Shown: in pieces, positions 1-10,393 of the stretch
Layout: every line of letters begins with the position of its first letter
How positions within the stretch are numbered: position 1 is the first letter of the stretch
NCBI GenBank assembly: GCA_024663395.1
Contig: JANFAH010000019.1
Coordinates: 372,001 to 436,000, forward strand
Source: Pisolithus tinctorius
Lineage: Eukaryota; Basidiomycota; Agaricomycetes; Boletales; Pisolithaceae
Direction of reading: 5' to 3'
DNA: 64,000 bases
Notes under the pieces: model-generated
What the model saw: the letters and a program-made list of their open reading frames with translations, nothing else
Database searches by the model: none
What the model was told of the DNA's origin: nothing
Translations under genes and position numbers: made by a program

Positions 1-890
1 ATCAAACGAATGTACTGGCCGACATTCATGGAACTGTTTGATACAACCAACTGATTGAATTCCAGTCGCCGCCGATAGAACGCCCGTAAAGTCAAAGCTA
101 ATTGAAAAACACGAGTGAACAAGCATGGAAGGCGAACGAAAGCACGGACATACCTGAAAATGTGAATGATACGCAACCCAGGAGCGTGGGCCACATAAAA
201 ACGAGAAAATATGCAGGAAGGGTATTATAGATTGATGGCCAGCATCCGACATCCTCCAGGATATCAAAACGATGACCTGTACATTATAAATATTTGTATT
301 TAGCATCGTGTGCCGCCACGTACCTTGCACAACGTAGTCTGTAAGAAAACCGTGAACACACTATCATGAAAGCAACGAGACACACAAACTTACGGAGAGC
401 CATAACCATGACAGGGAGCCCAATTGTGATACTAAGATCGACCATGACAGCGCGACGTTTCTGCATGATGTTGGTCAAACTTAGTGTTTAGTCTTAAGCC
501 GCGACTTACATCGTCGCGAGTGACAGTGACAGACTTGATGACCGCTATCTTGTACAACCTTCGGCTAATGCACAGTCCAGCAGCTGGTATTCCAACACTG
601 GCGCCGATGAACAATTTGGTGGCTATACGGTGGAGTAATTAGTGGATGGTGATAGAGGCAGGATAGTACGACACACAAATATCACACCATACCGGCGCGA
701 GATTCAATGCATTGTTGCGCCAAGTGACGGAATTCACGAACTGCAGCAGGCAAGCCAAAGCTGTCCAAGCAATATACATGCAAGTACCAGAGTTCCACGC
801 TTGTAGATGCCATGGCAGCGGAATAAGCACAGCGATGAAACCCACGAAGGAAAAAATTGGGAATAGCGGGTACGTGGGATTGACATTCAT
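1..890 (-). CDS. STE3-type pheromone receptor, inverted partial copy (3' end beyond window)
   Basis: Seven-transmembrane G-protein-coupled receptor of the basidiomycete STE3 family, which binds lipopeptide pheromones at the cell surface to control mating. The gene is read on the minus strand from the ATG at 890. Exons inferred by comparison with the full copy (position x here equals 10394 minus x there) are 890-677, 622-510, 460-394, 338-324, 276-154 and 97 to the window edge. Exon 1 gives the family signature PLPWHLQAWNSGTC followed by NLAPVWCDI. No stop or frameshift is seen. Exon 1 differs from the other copy at a few residues (for example LACLLQFVNSVTW against LGCLLHFVNAVVW), while the introns are nearly unchanged. 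The gene is cut by the window edge in exon 6, so the C-terminal tail is not visible. Confidence 0.9.
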
Positions 891-1060
891 GGAGGCAGTA
901 TACTTCCCACAAACGAAGAGGACTGGAATGCGAGGAATTGCGATGGTAGGGCTAACTAGCCATCTTTAAAGTTGTCGGTAAGAACAATGGGCGGAGTTCT
1001 ATGTACGTGGTACCTTTGTCCTCTTGGTGCTGCATGACTGTGACACGTGACATGTTAACT
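1..1060. repeat. Left arm of inverted duplication containing STE3
   Basis: This segment is the reverse complement of about 9330-10393. It is nearly identical over 1-890. Homology weakens but can be followed through the upstream region, for example the shared stretches CATCTTTA and CCTTTGTCCTC near 960 and 1015 here and near 9430 and 9360 there. The duplication extends past the left window edge. Confidence 0.88.
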
Positions 1061-2522
1061 ACGTAAGCGTATAGCCTGGTTAGGCGCTCCTGCCCCTGCA
1101 CAGCGTGGCCCTCAGATCCGCACTACTTATTTTAGACAACTTTAGAGGTGTTTTAGCAACGGTGCGTGCGGACATGCTGACGTAAAGCCTTTTAGGCAGA
1201 GGTGTGAGGGTAGGTGCGTGCGGGTCGACGAGCAGATGTTCTCGTCTCATGGGGATTTCTGCCTGTGCAGTAGCTACCTTTTATCTACATCATGTGTTTG
1301 ATATCTCATTTGGTGGGGCGCGTCCGCCCTCATTCCTGCTATATGTTTATACTCCCCCCCTTTGGGGGATGACATTCATCCCACCTTCGGGCATAGTCCG
1401 ATTTCTTTATTTGGGCGTGATGTCAACTTGTAGTCTCAACAAGGTAAAATCCTGGCATGACATACTACTGGTCCACAGCCTCTGAAATTACATAAGAGCA
1501 AGGAGGTTTGAGGTTTTTCTTATATGATGTAAAAGACATTCTACGTAGGCATACTGAACAAATGGAATCGTGAAGTCGACCCGATCAAATTCATCAGCAA
1601 TGTATATTTGCCTCCTAGCAAGATACAAAGTAGCCCTGCTGGGACCGCTGGCGTTCAGAGTTCGCAACGGCTTCCCGGAAACCGCTGACTAGTGGTGGCC
1701 GCTGCAGTGATTACAAGTAAAAGTACTACAGCTACATGTAAAGATCGTGGCTATACGCAAGCTATGAGTGCTAGGGAGTAAGGATGAAAAGGGAAACAAG
1801 CAAATAATAGATAAATAAGATGGTGGCAAATGGTGAGTGTTTGAAATTCTGTTTGTACATTTATCGCAAGCGGAGGACGCCTGCACTATAAGTATTGAAG
1901 TTAGCGGATTGAAGGCACACGATGTGTAAAATCCACCCACAGAATATACTGCCATCGTTACCATTAAGCGATGACGCAAAAGCTATTGTAGTAGCCAACT
2001 AGACTGTCAGAATCGACTGGGGGGAGTTCTCCGCATAGCGAGGGAGGTTGAGAAATATCAGGAGGTAGTGGGTTCGAGGCATCCTCGGAGTTATCCGTTG
2101 TGCTAAAGACAGTGAGGGTTGCGAATGCGTCCATGAAGTCGGCGCAAAGACTGGTTGGACAAAGTTAATGTCGATGTCGGCGCAGGAAACGTTGGGGGTT
2201 ACTTTGTAGATTATGTTCGACTTAAATACTTGGTTTGCATTATAGTGAGCATGGTTGCATTTCCAACTCCGCTTGTTGCTGATAATCAATTCTTGAATAA
2301 TGCGCTATTATTAGTCACTAGACACTATGGAAGTCACGTGTCACGTTCAATAATGTTTTTGACGGACAATAACTAAGGCGCACGACGTTTCCATTGTCTG
2401 TGATACATGCCGAATGAACAATGGTGGCCAACAGCGTATAAGGCTGCCAAAATGTGACTGCGGGCTGCAACTACACTCCCTCAGTGCTCTGCATAACTCA
2501 CTACGAGTTCTACCAGTCTCGA
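1061..2522. other. Non-coding stretch in the mating-type locus
   Basis: Only short open frames with no recognisable protein signature occur here on either strand. Composition is like that of the flanking genes and CpG is not depleted. It separates the left receptor copy from the pheromone gene. A GTATAAGG stretch near 2430 could act as the TATA element of the pheromone gene. Confidence 0.4.
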
Positions 2523-2648
2523 ATGGACACCTTCACCTCGACCCTTGATTTTACCTGCGACAATGGGGATCAAATAACAGACTCCACAATACCTGTTGAC
2601 GAAGAGTACTTCGGATGGGGACAGGGTGCCTTCTGTCTCATTTCCTGA
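2523..2648 (+). CDS. Mating pheromone precursor with C-terminal CaaX box (CLIS)
   Basis: A 41-residue intronless reading frame from the ATG at 2523 to the TGA at 2646-2648. It starts MDTFTSTLDF, is rich in acidic residues in the middle, and ends GWGQGAFCLIS. A short acidic precursor ending in Cys-aliphatic-aliphatic-X is the hallmark of basidiomycete lipopeptide pheromones. The cysteine would be farnesylated, the last three residues removed and the end carboxymethylated. Processing after an acidic pair near DEEY would release a mature peptide of about ten residues; that cut site is inferred. An upstream in-frame ATG at 2454 would lengthen the product to 64 residues, but the shorter start fits the usual size. 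It lies between the two STE3 copies, as expected for a B mating-type locus. Confidence 0.8.
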   Translation: MDTFTSTLDFTCDNGDQITDSTIPVDEEYFGWGQGAFCLIS

Positions 2649-3736
2649 GTAATTTTTTTCTGTGCCAAGGAAATTCTTTCCTCACCCCAGATTCTTATAG
2701 GTTGCCTGCGCCCGCTCCTTTATGCTCGCTGGCCTCGTGGAGGAACGACGTATGTACCAGCCTCGAATGGTGAGTTTTTAGACAAGTTATCATCCTGAGT
2801 TACCAACGTCTTGCACAGCCGTGGTGGATTTCATTTCGACTTTCTCTTGTCATTATTGATTATTTATGTAAACCTCATTCGCCAATCTTTACGCGGTGCA
2901 ATTTGCCTGGGAGAGCATGTCTATTTATTACTGTCTCCCTTCGTATACTATTAGCAATTCATGATACTCGTCTGTCTAGGGAATTATTCGTCAGTGCTTC
3001 AGTTGTCTCTGTGTCAGATTCATATAGTTGCATCCAGGGATATGTAATGCTTTCCCCTTTCCTTTGGTTGTCCTGCTCCTGTGACGTGATGTCTAGACTT
3101 ACTGGAGTTGCTGGAATTTTGGTATGACGCTCCACCCAGATCGAAATGTGTGGATTTGTAGCGTAGCGAGAAGTGAGCATGCGAGCCTCTTTGGAGTGCA
3201 ATAGGTTATTCTGTCCACCAGACTGCGTTTGCAACATATGACTGGGATTTTCTGTCATCGAGACAGCGCCGATGGGAGCAAAGTGACTTATATAGACAAA
3301 CACTGCACTAAGCTATAGTGAGACAGTCGAAGAACAGGTCAGGAAAGGAAGAAAAAGGTAGCTATGAGAAAGAGCCCACCTAGTGAGATGACGGGAACAA
3401 GGCTGTCAGTGGAACCCCGTCCACAGGGGGCAGAGTTGTAAGGACAGGCCATTATGACGAGGCCACTTGCGGCTGTGAGGTTCGGCCGAGGCGGCCCGAG
3501 GTAATAGGGTCGCTCTCAGTTGGTTAGCTGTAGCCATAGGCGTCGGCGGCGGCGTAAGGAACTTTGAGTGACCCTCTGCAGAAAATGACCTCGTTCATAC
3601 CCCGTCGATTAGTCTCGTTTAAACAAATTTAAACCCAATTATTTACCTCCACCACCATATCGTGGTCTGTGGCTCCACCATACCTGAAGGCCTGACTTTC
3701 AGGCGAGCCACTTAGTCGAACGCTACCCTAACCTCC

Positions 3737-3798
3737 AGTGAACTCGCTTCTGGCGGACCATGTATATAAACCTAGGCTTCGTGCGTGGCTTCAATGCA
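3737..3798 (+). repeat. TATA-bearing direct repeat, copy 1
   Basis: About 65 bp including CTCGCTTCTGGC, TGTATATAAACCTAGGC, CGTGCGTGGCTT and AATGCAT. The same blocks recur about 302 bp downstream. A TATATAAA core in a conserved block suggests a duplicated promoter, but no gene directly downstream is recognised. Confidence 0.7.
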
Positions 3799-4038
3799 TT
3801 CCAGGACGCGTAGCAGTCCTGGTCTGTTTTCATCTTCTGTCACAGACGGTCGTACCGGGCCGCGGTCCGCGATAGCCGCGTACGAAATCGAATTGACTTT
3901 TTGGTACACGTTTGCTTTCTTTTTTTCCAAAAAAAAAATATGAAAGGCAGTCGCATTACAAGTGGGTGATGTCGTGCGAAGTACAAATCGTGGAAGCCCA
4001 CAGCCTCTATGGCTTTCAAACGATGATTCAGAACGTTC

Positions 4039-4111
4039 ACTCCAGGGAACTCGCTTCTGGCAGACAATGTATATAAACCTAGGCTCCGTGCGTGGCTTTA
4101 ATGCATACCAC
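4039..4111 (+). repeat. TATA-bearing direct repeat, copy 2
   Basis: Second copy of the block at 3737, again with TGTATATAAACCTAGGC and a few base changes. It ends about 55 bp before the left end of the KDZ transposon, so any gene it drove may have been separated or broken by the insertion. Confidence 0.7.
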
Positions 4112-4299
4112 ATGCAACAACTATAACAAATGACAGTGCAGATGCGAGGACGTATAGGAAATAGAACCTCCGGCGGATTTTGTCCGGCATTTTGCCTGGC
4201 GTTTTGCCCGGCGCTTACATAACATACATTAAGTAATACACATTTCCAGCCCCGCTAGGGCTGAGATGCGGCGAGTGGCCTGCTGGCGGCTGCGCGTAC

Positions 4300-6541
4300 A
4301 TGATGCTGCTCGTTGCGCTGCTCAAACGGCTTGAAAGAAACCCATTTCTGCAGACAACTACTGTCTCTCAGCTGGTGTTGTTCATCATGCTCTCAGCTAA
4401 CCTGAAACGGAACATCATAGTTGCTCAATCTTCACATCACCCTTCGGACGTGCCCCCTAGCATCCTGCCGGACTCTGTTGTGGCTTTCCTTGCAAAGGCC
4501 ACATCCATGTCTCTGGAGAGTGTACAATGCATCTGGCCCCTTCTCAATGATATTGTATGGGACTTCCCTCCAGAGAGTGAGCATCAGCAATCTACTCGAG
4601 ACCTCTTTAGACTCTATGGATGGCCACATGATCTTAGTATGTCTTGCATGTGCAGTAGCATTGTGTGATGCTGATCTTACTTTTCTAGCATTAAAAGCCC
4701 TATATCCTCCAACAAATTGTTGTGAAAACATGGAGTGCTCCTGGATGTCTGAGCTATGCAAGGTTGAAGCACGCCAAGTGGTTGTGTACACACTCAATGG
4801 CTGTGAACCAGCTTGGGTGATCCACCTGTACTGCAAAGGTATCGTTGTATCAACTTAGCCCTAACTGCTGGACCCACCTGATCTTACAGATTGCCGTTGC
4901 AACTATCACCATAACTACTATGTTTGTGACGGTCAGCGGACTTATTACAAGGGCATCCCAACATTTCTCCAAGTCAGTGAACATCGCTTTGTGGAACGGC
5001 AGCTTGCGGAGATGTGGACCAATCAACACCTATTTGGATCGTATGCATCCACTATATCGTTACATGCCAGTGACATACTGATCACCCTCCAGCTGCTCGG
5101 CCACCAACTGTAGTACGATATTCATGACAACCTTTGCCCATGAAGCCTCCAGTGTCTTTGAGGATGCGGGCTGGCCATTTTCCCCTACATTATCTGCAGT
5201 CCATGTGTGGGACACATTTGTCCTCCTTGTGCTTCTTCGTGACCATGCCAGTCGAGATGAAGTCCTCATTATCCCACATACTGGTGATCAGAGAAATTGT
5301 TTTGACATGGCCATGCAGGAGCGTAATGAACGGATTGTCTACCATGGTCAAGATGAAATTGATCATTATTGTGATGGCTGCATGTGGGTCTATGAGGAAG
5401 ATCAAGATGGCACACCTGAGCTGCGTAAGTCCAGTCATCTTAAATGATTATTCCTGGGCCTATTGACAATTTGCAACAGGGAAATGTCAAGTGATCGTTA
5501 GTGACGGTGTTACCCTTGGCCACCCATGTTGTGGACAATATCGCTGCACAGCACCCCTTCAAAATGTTTGTGATCGCTTCTGTTGGGCTCACTATTCCAT
5601 GCATGATGTCTGTGCCGTGAATGGATGTGAACAGCCTGTTACACAAGGCTCCAAAACATGCAATGACTCTCTACATTCTTGCATGGAGACTATGAGCATC
5701 GCGAAGGGTAAATCTGCATTTTCCCTCACTGAACGTCTTCTTCGGCATCGTGTCACTTATCCCAAGGATGCTGCTGGCCATGAGAATGAGTCTCTCACCG
5801 ATGGCAGTCGTGATGACTTAGAGGAGAATCACAAATGGTTTACAGTCAGTGGCATGGAAGTTAGGCACCACTTCAAGAGGAGCGAAGGTTGTGTTGGTGT
5901 TAATGATGAAGAACCATGTCCAACAAAGTCAGATCAAGGCCGTGAACTCCGGGCACAGTTTGGTAGACGCCGCACACACAACGAACAGACTCTTGTCTGC
6001 CCCTGTGGCATTATCATTGGCCGTGTGACTTTCTTTGGTGCTGAAGCAGTTTCCAATGTTATTGTAAGTGCTCCTTCTTCTTGCGTAGATTGTTCACTAA
6101 CCTCCTGCAAAGGACTTTGTGAAGAAGGCTTTCTCTGTTCCACGTGCTCATAAGCCAGAACATTTTATTTATGACACGGCATGTGATGCGAAGCGGCAGG
6201 TTGAAGCTTGTGGTGATCCATGGTGGAGGGATGTAGGTATGTGTGTCGATGTATGGCACCTCCTTAACAAGCACAAGACCACGCACGACTATTGCCAGAA
6301 GAACTGTAACCCTGCTGACTACCCAGAGCTGATGAATGACGATAACACTGGCTGGTGGTTCAACACATCTGTTGCAGAGCAGGTGAACGTATGGCTGGGT
6401 AGCTACCATGCCATTTGCTGGGAGATGCTTCCAGTCAAGTATAATTTTTTTTTGGACGAGATGATCTGCCTGCACAACTGTGTCACTGTCAGAAGACTTG
6501 AGGCCAAGGGCTGGAGCCCTCACCATGCCCCCCCTTTGTAA
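4300..6541 (+). CDS. KDZ transposase with CxC5 and CxC6 cysteine clusters
   Basis: Predicted exons are 4300-4636, 4689-4838, 4890-5040, 5093-5424, 5480-6063 and 6113-6541. They join in frame to 660 residues with no internal stop. An N-terminal helical region is followed by the CxC5-like cluster (YPPTNCCENMEC, then HLYCKDCRCNYHHNYY). A CxC6-like cluster follows from CDGCMW through HPCCGQYRCTAP and RFCWAH. The C-terminal transposase core includes CPCGIIIGRVTFFGAEAV, YDTAC, DVWHLLNKHKTTHDYC and NTSVAEQVNVW; the acidic residues in YDTAC, DVWH and AEQ are candidate catalytic positions. KDZ enzymes are a basidiomycete-expanded class of DNA transposases acting in the nucleus. The intact frame suggests an enzyme that is, or recently was, active. 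Exon joints are inferred from GT/AG sites and family similarity. Confidence 0.87.
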
Positions 6542-6818
6542 TTGGTTCGTCTCATGCAATATATTCATTTGCTACAAAGCTTTCATTGAGGTTGGACATG
6601 AATGCATAAGTCTATTGCTAACATGGAAAGGGTACAGTATGGTGCGACAATGGATGGATTGCTCACATGGAAACAGTAAGGTATGACAGTGCAAGAGTAT
6701 GTAGGAACAACACAATGACATAAGACATGAGGAAGAGATGTACACAATGCGATGGACAATGCGATGACAGGCAATGCGAGTGTAAAAGGGAAAAAAAAAA
6801 AAGAATGGCTGATTGTAA
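6542..6818. other. Intergenic between the two convergent KDZ genes
   Basis: About 280 bp with a homopolymer run of A near 6790 and several GCGATG/ACAATG short repeats. It serves as the shared 3' region of the two convergent genes. No open frame of note. Confidence 0.5.
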
Positions 6819-9057
6819 CTAGTCAGATGTGAGATCAATATCGACCAATGCACCCTCGAAGAGAGGCTGCTTTGCTCGCTTCAACTTTACTGCCTGTGTG
6901 ATCATATCCCAACAGCCCTCTGGAGTTCTACCAGCCTTTAAGAGTTCCTCACGTAGCTCGAGGGGGGCAAGCTGCCATCACCGGCATGCATCATGATATG
7001 TAGACTGGATGAAGGCACGGTCAAAGATCGCCTTGAACCGTTGGGGAACAGAGAGGTGTTTCATCTTTGGCTTCCCCATGGCCTCCATCCCTGCCACAAC
7101 GTCTACCACATACTCACCAGTGGGCCAGGCAGTGTGTAGCTTCCTTTGCGTAGATGGTAAGGAAGTGGTGGGGAGCAAAGGAGATGGTAACTCGATGGTA
7201 TTGATGGCAGGTGTGCAAGAGGGGGATGTATCAGATGATGCAGCTGCTGACAATGTGGCTTCAGTTGAGGATAGGGTGTCGGCTGAAGATGAATTGGCTG
7301 CCTCAAGAGCGGACATGAAGTTTGGATGCTTGTGGTGTCCCTCCAAACTAGGTGTGCGTGCATGTGAACGAGAGCGCTTTTGGGAGGTGGGGAAGCTTGG
7401 AGACACAGTAGGAAATGGAGAAGAGGTAACGAACGGAGATGTAACAAATGGAGAAGTGATGTTGGCATCGGAGTCATCGTCAGACTCAGCTAAGTAGGCT
7501 TGACAGGAGGTAAACAGGCTCTGCTGTCTCGCGACACTCTTCCGCTCGCCCTTAAGGTTCTTGAAAAGGCGAGGTGTTGACATATTGACATGGAACTTCT
7601 GTAGTATCTTCTCATAATTATCGCAGTGAACTACCCCCTTCCTGCGGAGGAACAAAGCATCACCATTCTTAACCTGAAAGCTATAGTTTAGTCATGTGAT
7701 TGTCTTCCAGATAAGGAGGGATGGGTTCAGCCACTCGACAGCCATGATGTCGTTGCCAAGTGAGGGTAGCAGGGTCGAGACATGGGTAAGTGCGAAGTCA
7801 GGCCAATGCGGTATGTCAGAATCATCACCATTGGTACCCTGGAGAGCCATGATAGTTGGAGAGCCATAATCCTAGAAGACGTGTAAGTAATGTCAGGTAT
7901 ACCATATCAGAATGCACATCATACCCTATCCCAGTAAATGAGGTCAATGCATCGCTTTGATGCGAGCTCACCAGCAAGCCTCTCCTTGTCCTTCTGGGCC
8001 TTCGCAGACAGCTGAACAGAACCAAACTTATACTCGGCAGCCCAAGTTGCATTCATCTGAGTTGTGATCTTTGGCTGTCACTGTGAAGACTTTGGTGGCA
8101 GGGACACAGCAGTCAACAGGCTCGAGCGTCTTGCTGCTATGAGAAGTGGCTTATAATTCGGTTGGGGTTCCAGAGGTGGACTGGTTGATACAGGTGGACT
8201 AGTTGGTACGAGTGGCCCAGCATTGAGTTTTGCCAGTGTGCGTGCAATAGACCTGGAGCTGCATTCACTAGCTGATGTATTATCAATGCAGTAGTCTGTT
8301 GAGAGTGCAGGATCAATGACACTGGCAGATATATTGCCCTGAATGACATCCAAACTTGGGAGCGAGGCCTCAACACCATCATTAACAGAGTCCAGCAAGT
8401 CCAGATCAATGACATCAGCAGGCTCGGCATGCAATTTCAGATCCAGTAAGGGTACAGATTGGAGGAGTGATGAAGCAGAGGGCTGCTGAACACGTTGCTT
8501 CTGTCGCCCACCAGCAAACTCAGGGTGGTGCTTGATAGCAGTATTACATCCACCTAAGTCAATGCAGTGGCTCTTGCACATGCAATGCTCACAGCGACCT
8601 GCAACAGTGGGAGTCCGCTTAGTGCAGCCTGGAAATGCACAAGTCCCCTCTGTCAGTGGGGCAGGAGGCAGGCAGCTAGAAGAGTCGTTCTGTACAGTAA
8701 CAGGGGGGGGCACAGAAGAGGGTGCAGCGGAAACTGGAGGGGAAGAGTCAAGCACTGCAGGCACAGATAAGGGCGCAGCGGAGACCAGAGGAGTCACAGA
8801 CACCAATGGTGATGACGGCAAAGAGCCACCTTGAGGGGAGTCACCAGGTGGCCAGAAATACCAGTATGGACGTCTGCCTTGTGGTAAGTGCGGTGCAAAA
8901 CACTAGATGCCAATATCCATCAAGCTACTTATAACATGGGGAAAGCAAACAGATGACTTACTCGTGCACACCATTGACCAGAATGGCTGCCAGATTTGCA
9001 GACGAACGGTGTTAGAGATGCCTTGCAATAGCCACAGGACACTTTGATCAAAGACAT
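6819..9057 (-). pseudogene. KDZ-associated accessory protein, three in-frame TGA codons
   Basis: Read from the ATG at 9057 with exons 9057-8962, 8902-7925 and 7871-6819, all joined in phase (708 codons before the final stop). The N-terminus has a zinc-ribbon-like pair CGYCKASLTPFVC and WCARC, then a Pro/Ser-rich stretch. A second cysteine/histidine cluster, CAFPGCTKRTP and CEHCMCKSHCIDLGGC, follows. Downstream are DLIYWDRDYGSPTIMALQG and the block DALFLRRKGVV. In-frame TGA codons at 8080-8078, 7694-7692 and 6980-6978 each lie where CGA (Arg) would restore the frame. I recognise it as a protein often carried next to KDZ transposases in agarics, but its function is unknown to me. The zinc clusters suggest DNA or protein binding. 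Confidence 0.72.
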
Positions 9058-9329
9058 CGCAAATGGCAGCACACCTCAACGACTGGAGGGAGGGTGGGAA
9101 GACACAGGAGGGAAAATGAACATGTTGCCTCTTCGAGCAGTGAGCATTTAAGACTCAGATTGAATTACCGCTAGGAGCCCCGGACGAGGCGCCGGAGTTT
9201 TTCGCCGGAGGTTTCAAAATCCGAATATTGTCGCAGATGCAAAGTGACAAATGTTGACCATTTGTTTGTGTGCTTCAGTTCTGAAATAGGACCTCAATAG
9301 GTGTCACATGTCACCAGTAACACTGTGTG

Positions 9330-10393
9330 ACACAAAGCCCATGCTTATGTAAGTTGAGGACAAAGGAACTGCAGCGTACCCAACTCCGCCCCATTGTTCC
9401 TGTCGACTAGTGACGGAAACCATAAAGATGCCTGCAACATCCTCCCTTTGCAATTCATCCCCTCCTCATTGATCTTTTTCGTTTGTGGGAGGTTACTGCC
9501 GCCATGAATGTTAATCCCACGTACCCGCTATTCCCAATTTTTTCTTTCGTGGGTTTCATCGCTGTGCTTATTCCGCTGCCATGGCATCTACAAGCGTGGA
9601 ACTCTGGTACTTGCATGTACATTGCTTGGACAGCATTGGGTTGTCTGTTGCACTTCGTGAACGCTGTCGTATGGCGTAACAACGCATTGAACCTCGCGCC
9701 GGTATGGTGTGATATTTGTGTGTCGTACTATCCTGCCTCTATCACCATCCACTAATTACTCCACCGTATAGCCACCAAATTGTTCATCGGCGCCAGTGTT
9801 GGAATACCAGCTGCTGGACTGTGCATTAGCCGAAGGTTGTACAAGATAGCGGTCATCAAGTCTGTCACTGTCACTCGCGACGATGTAAGTCGCGGCTTAA
9901 GACTAAACACTAAGTTTGACCAACATCATGCAGAAACGTCGCGCTGTCATGGTCGATCTTAGTATCACAATTGGGCTCCCTGTCATGGTTATGGCTCTCC
10001 GTAAGTTTGTGTGTCTCGTTGCTTTCATGATAGTGTGTTCACGGTTTTCTTACAGACTACGTTGTGCAAGGTACGTGGCGGCACACGATGCTAAATACAA
10101 ATATTTATAATGTACAGGTCATCGTTTTGATATCCTGGAGGATGTCGGATGCTGGCCATCAATCTATAATACCCTTCCTGCATATTTTCTCGTTTTTATG
10201 TGGCCCACGCTCCTGGGTTGCGTATCATTCACATTTTCAGGTATGTCCGTGCTTTCGTTCGCCTTCCATGCTTGTTCACTCGTGTTTTTCAATTAGCTTT
10301 GACTTTACGGGCGTTCTATCGGCGGCGACTGGAATTCAATCAGTTGGTTGTATCAAACAGTTCCATGAATGTCGGCCAGTACATTCGTTTGAT
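9330..10393. repeat. Right arm of inverted duplication containing STE3
   Basis: Reverse complement of 1-1060. Similarity is near-complete from 9504 to 10393 and decays in the promoter region 9330-9503, where short shared blocks are separated by small insertions. Similarity probably continues past 10393, but the partner lies outside the window. Confidence 0.88.

Larger units (their letters stand above)
2649..4164. other. Region without recognised genes
   Basis: Open frames such as 2903-3127 (+) and 2959-3303 (-) overlap each other and match no family I know. The only notable structure is a pair of direct repeats with TATA boxes near 3737 and 4039, listed separately. Confidence 0.4.
4165..9213. 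mobile_element. KDZ-class DNA transposon
   Basis: Contains a CxC5/CxC6 KDZ transposase (+) and an accessory gene (-) that converge near 6.7 kb. The ends carry an 11-bp inverted repeat, AACCTCCGGCG at 4165-4175 and its complement at 9203-9213, followed by subterminal CCGGC/TTTTGCC repeats on the left and CCGGA/CGCCGG repeats on the right. An 8-bp target duplication, usual for this class, is not evident, so the exact outer boundary is uncertain by several bases. CpG is still common, unlike in the older island to the right, suggesting a fairly recent insertion. Confidence 0.75.

Noticed and set aside
1689..3303. Medium frames of about 70-115 residues around the pheromone gene
   Set aside because: They overlap each other on both strands and match no known family; splice sites do not link them.
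3754..4120. tRNA or small RNA at the TATA-bearing repeats
   Set aside because: No cloverleaf or box A/B pattern could be found by eye.
7009..7497. Plus-strand 162-residue frame in the KDZ element
   Set aside because: Antisense shadow of the accessory gene, whose own frame has conserved zinc motifs and consistent splicing.
4165..9213. An 8-bp target duplication flanking the KDZ element
   Set aside because: Flanks GAAATAGA-like on the left and TCAAAATC-like on the right do not match, so I could not support one.
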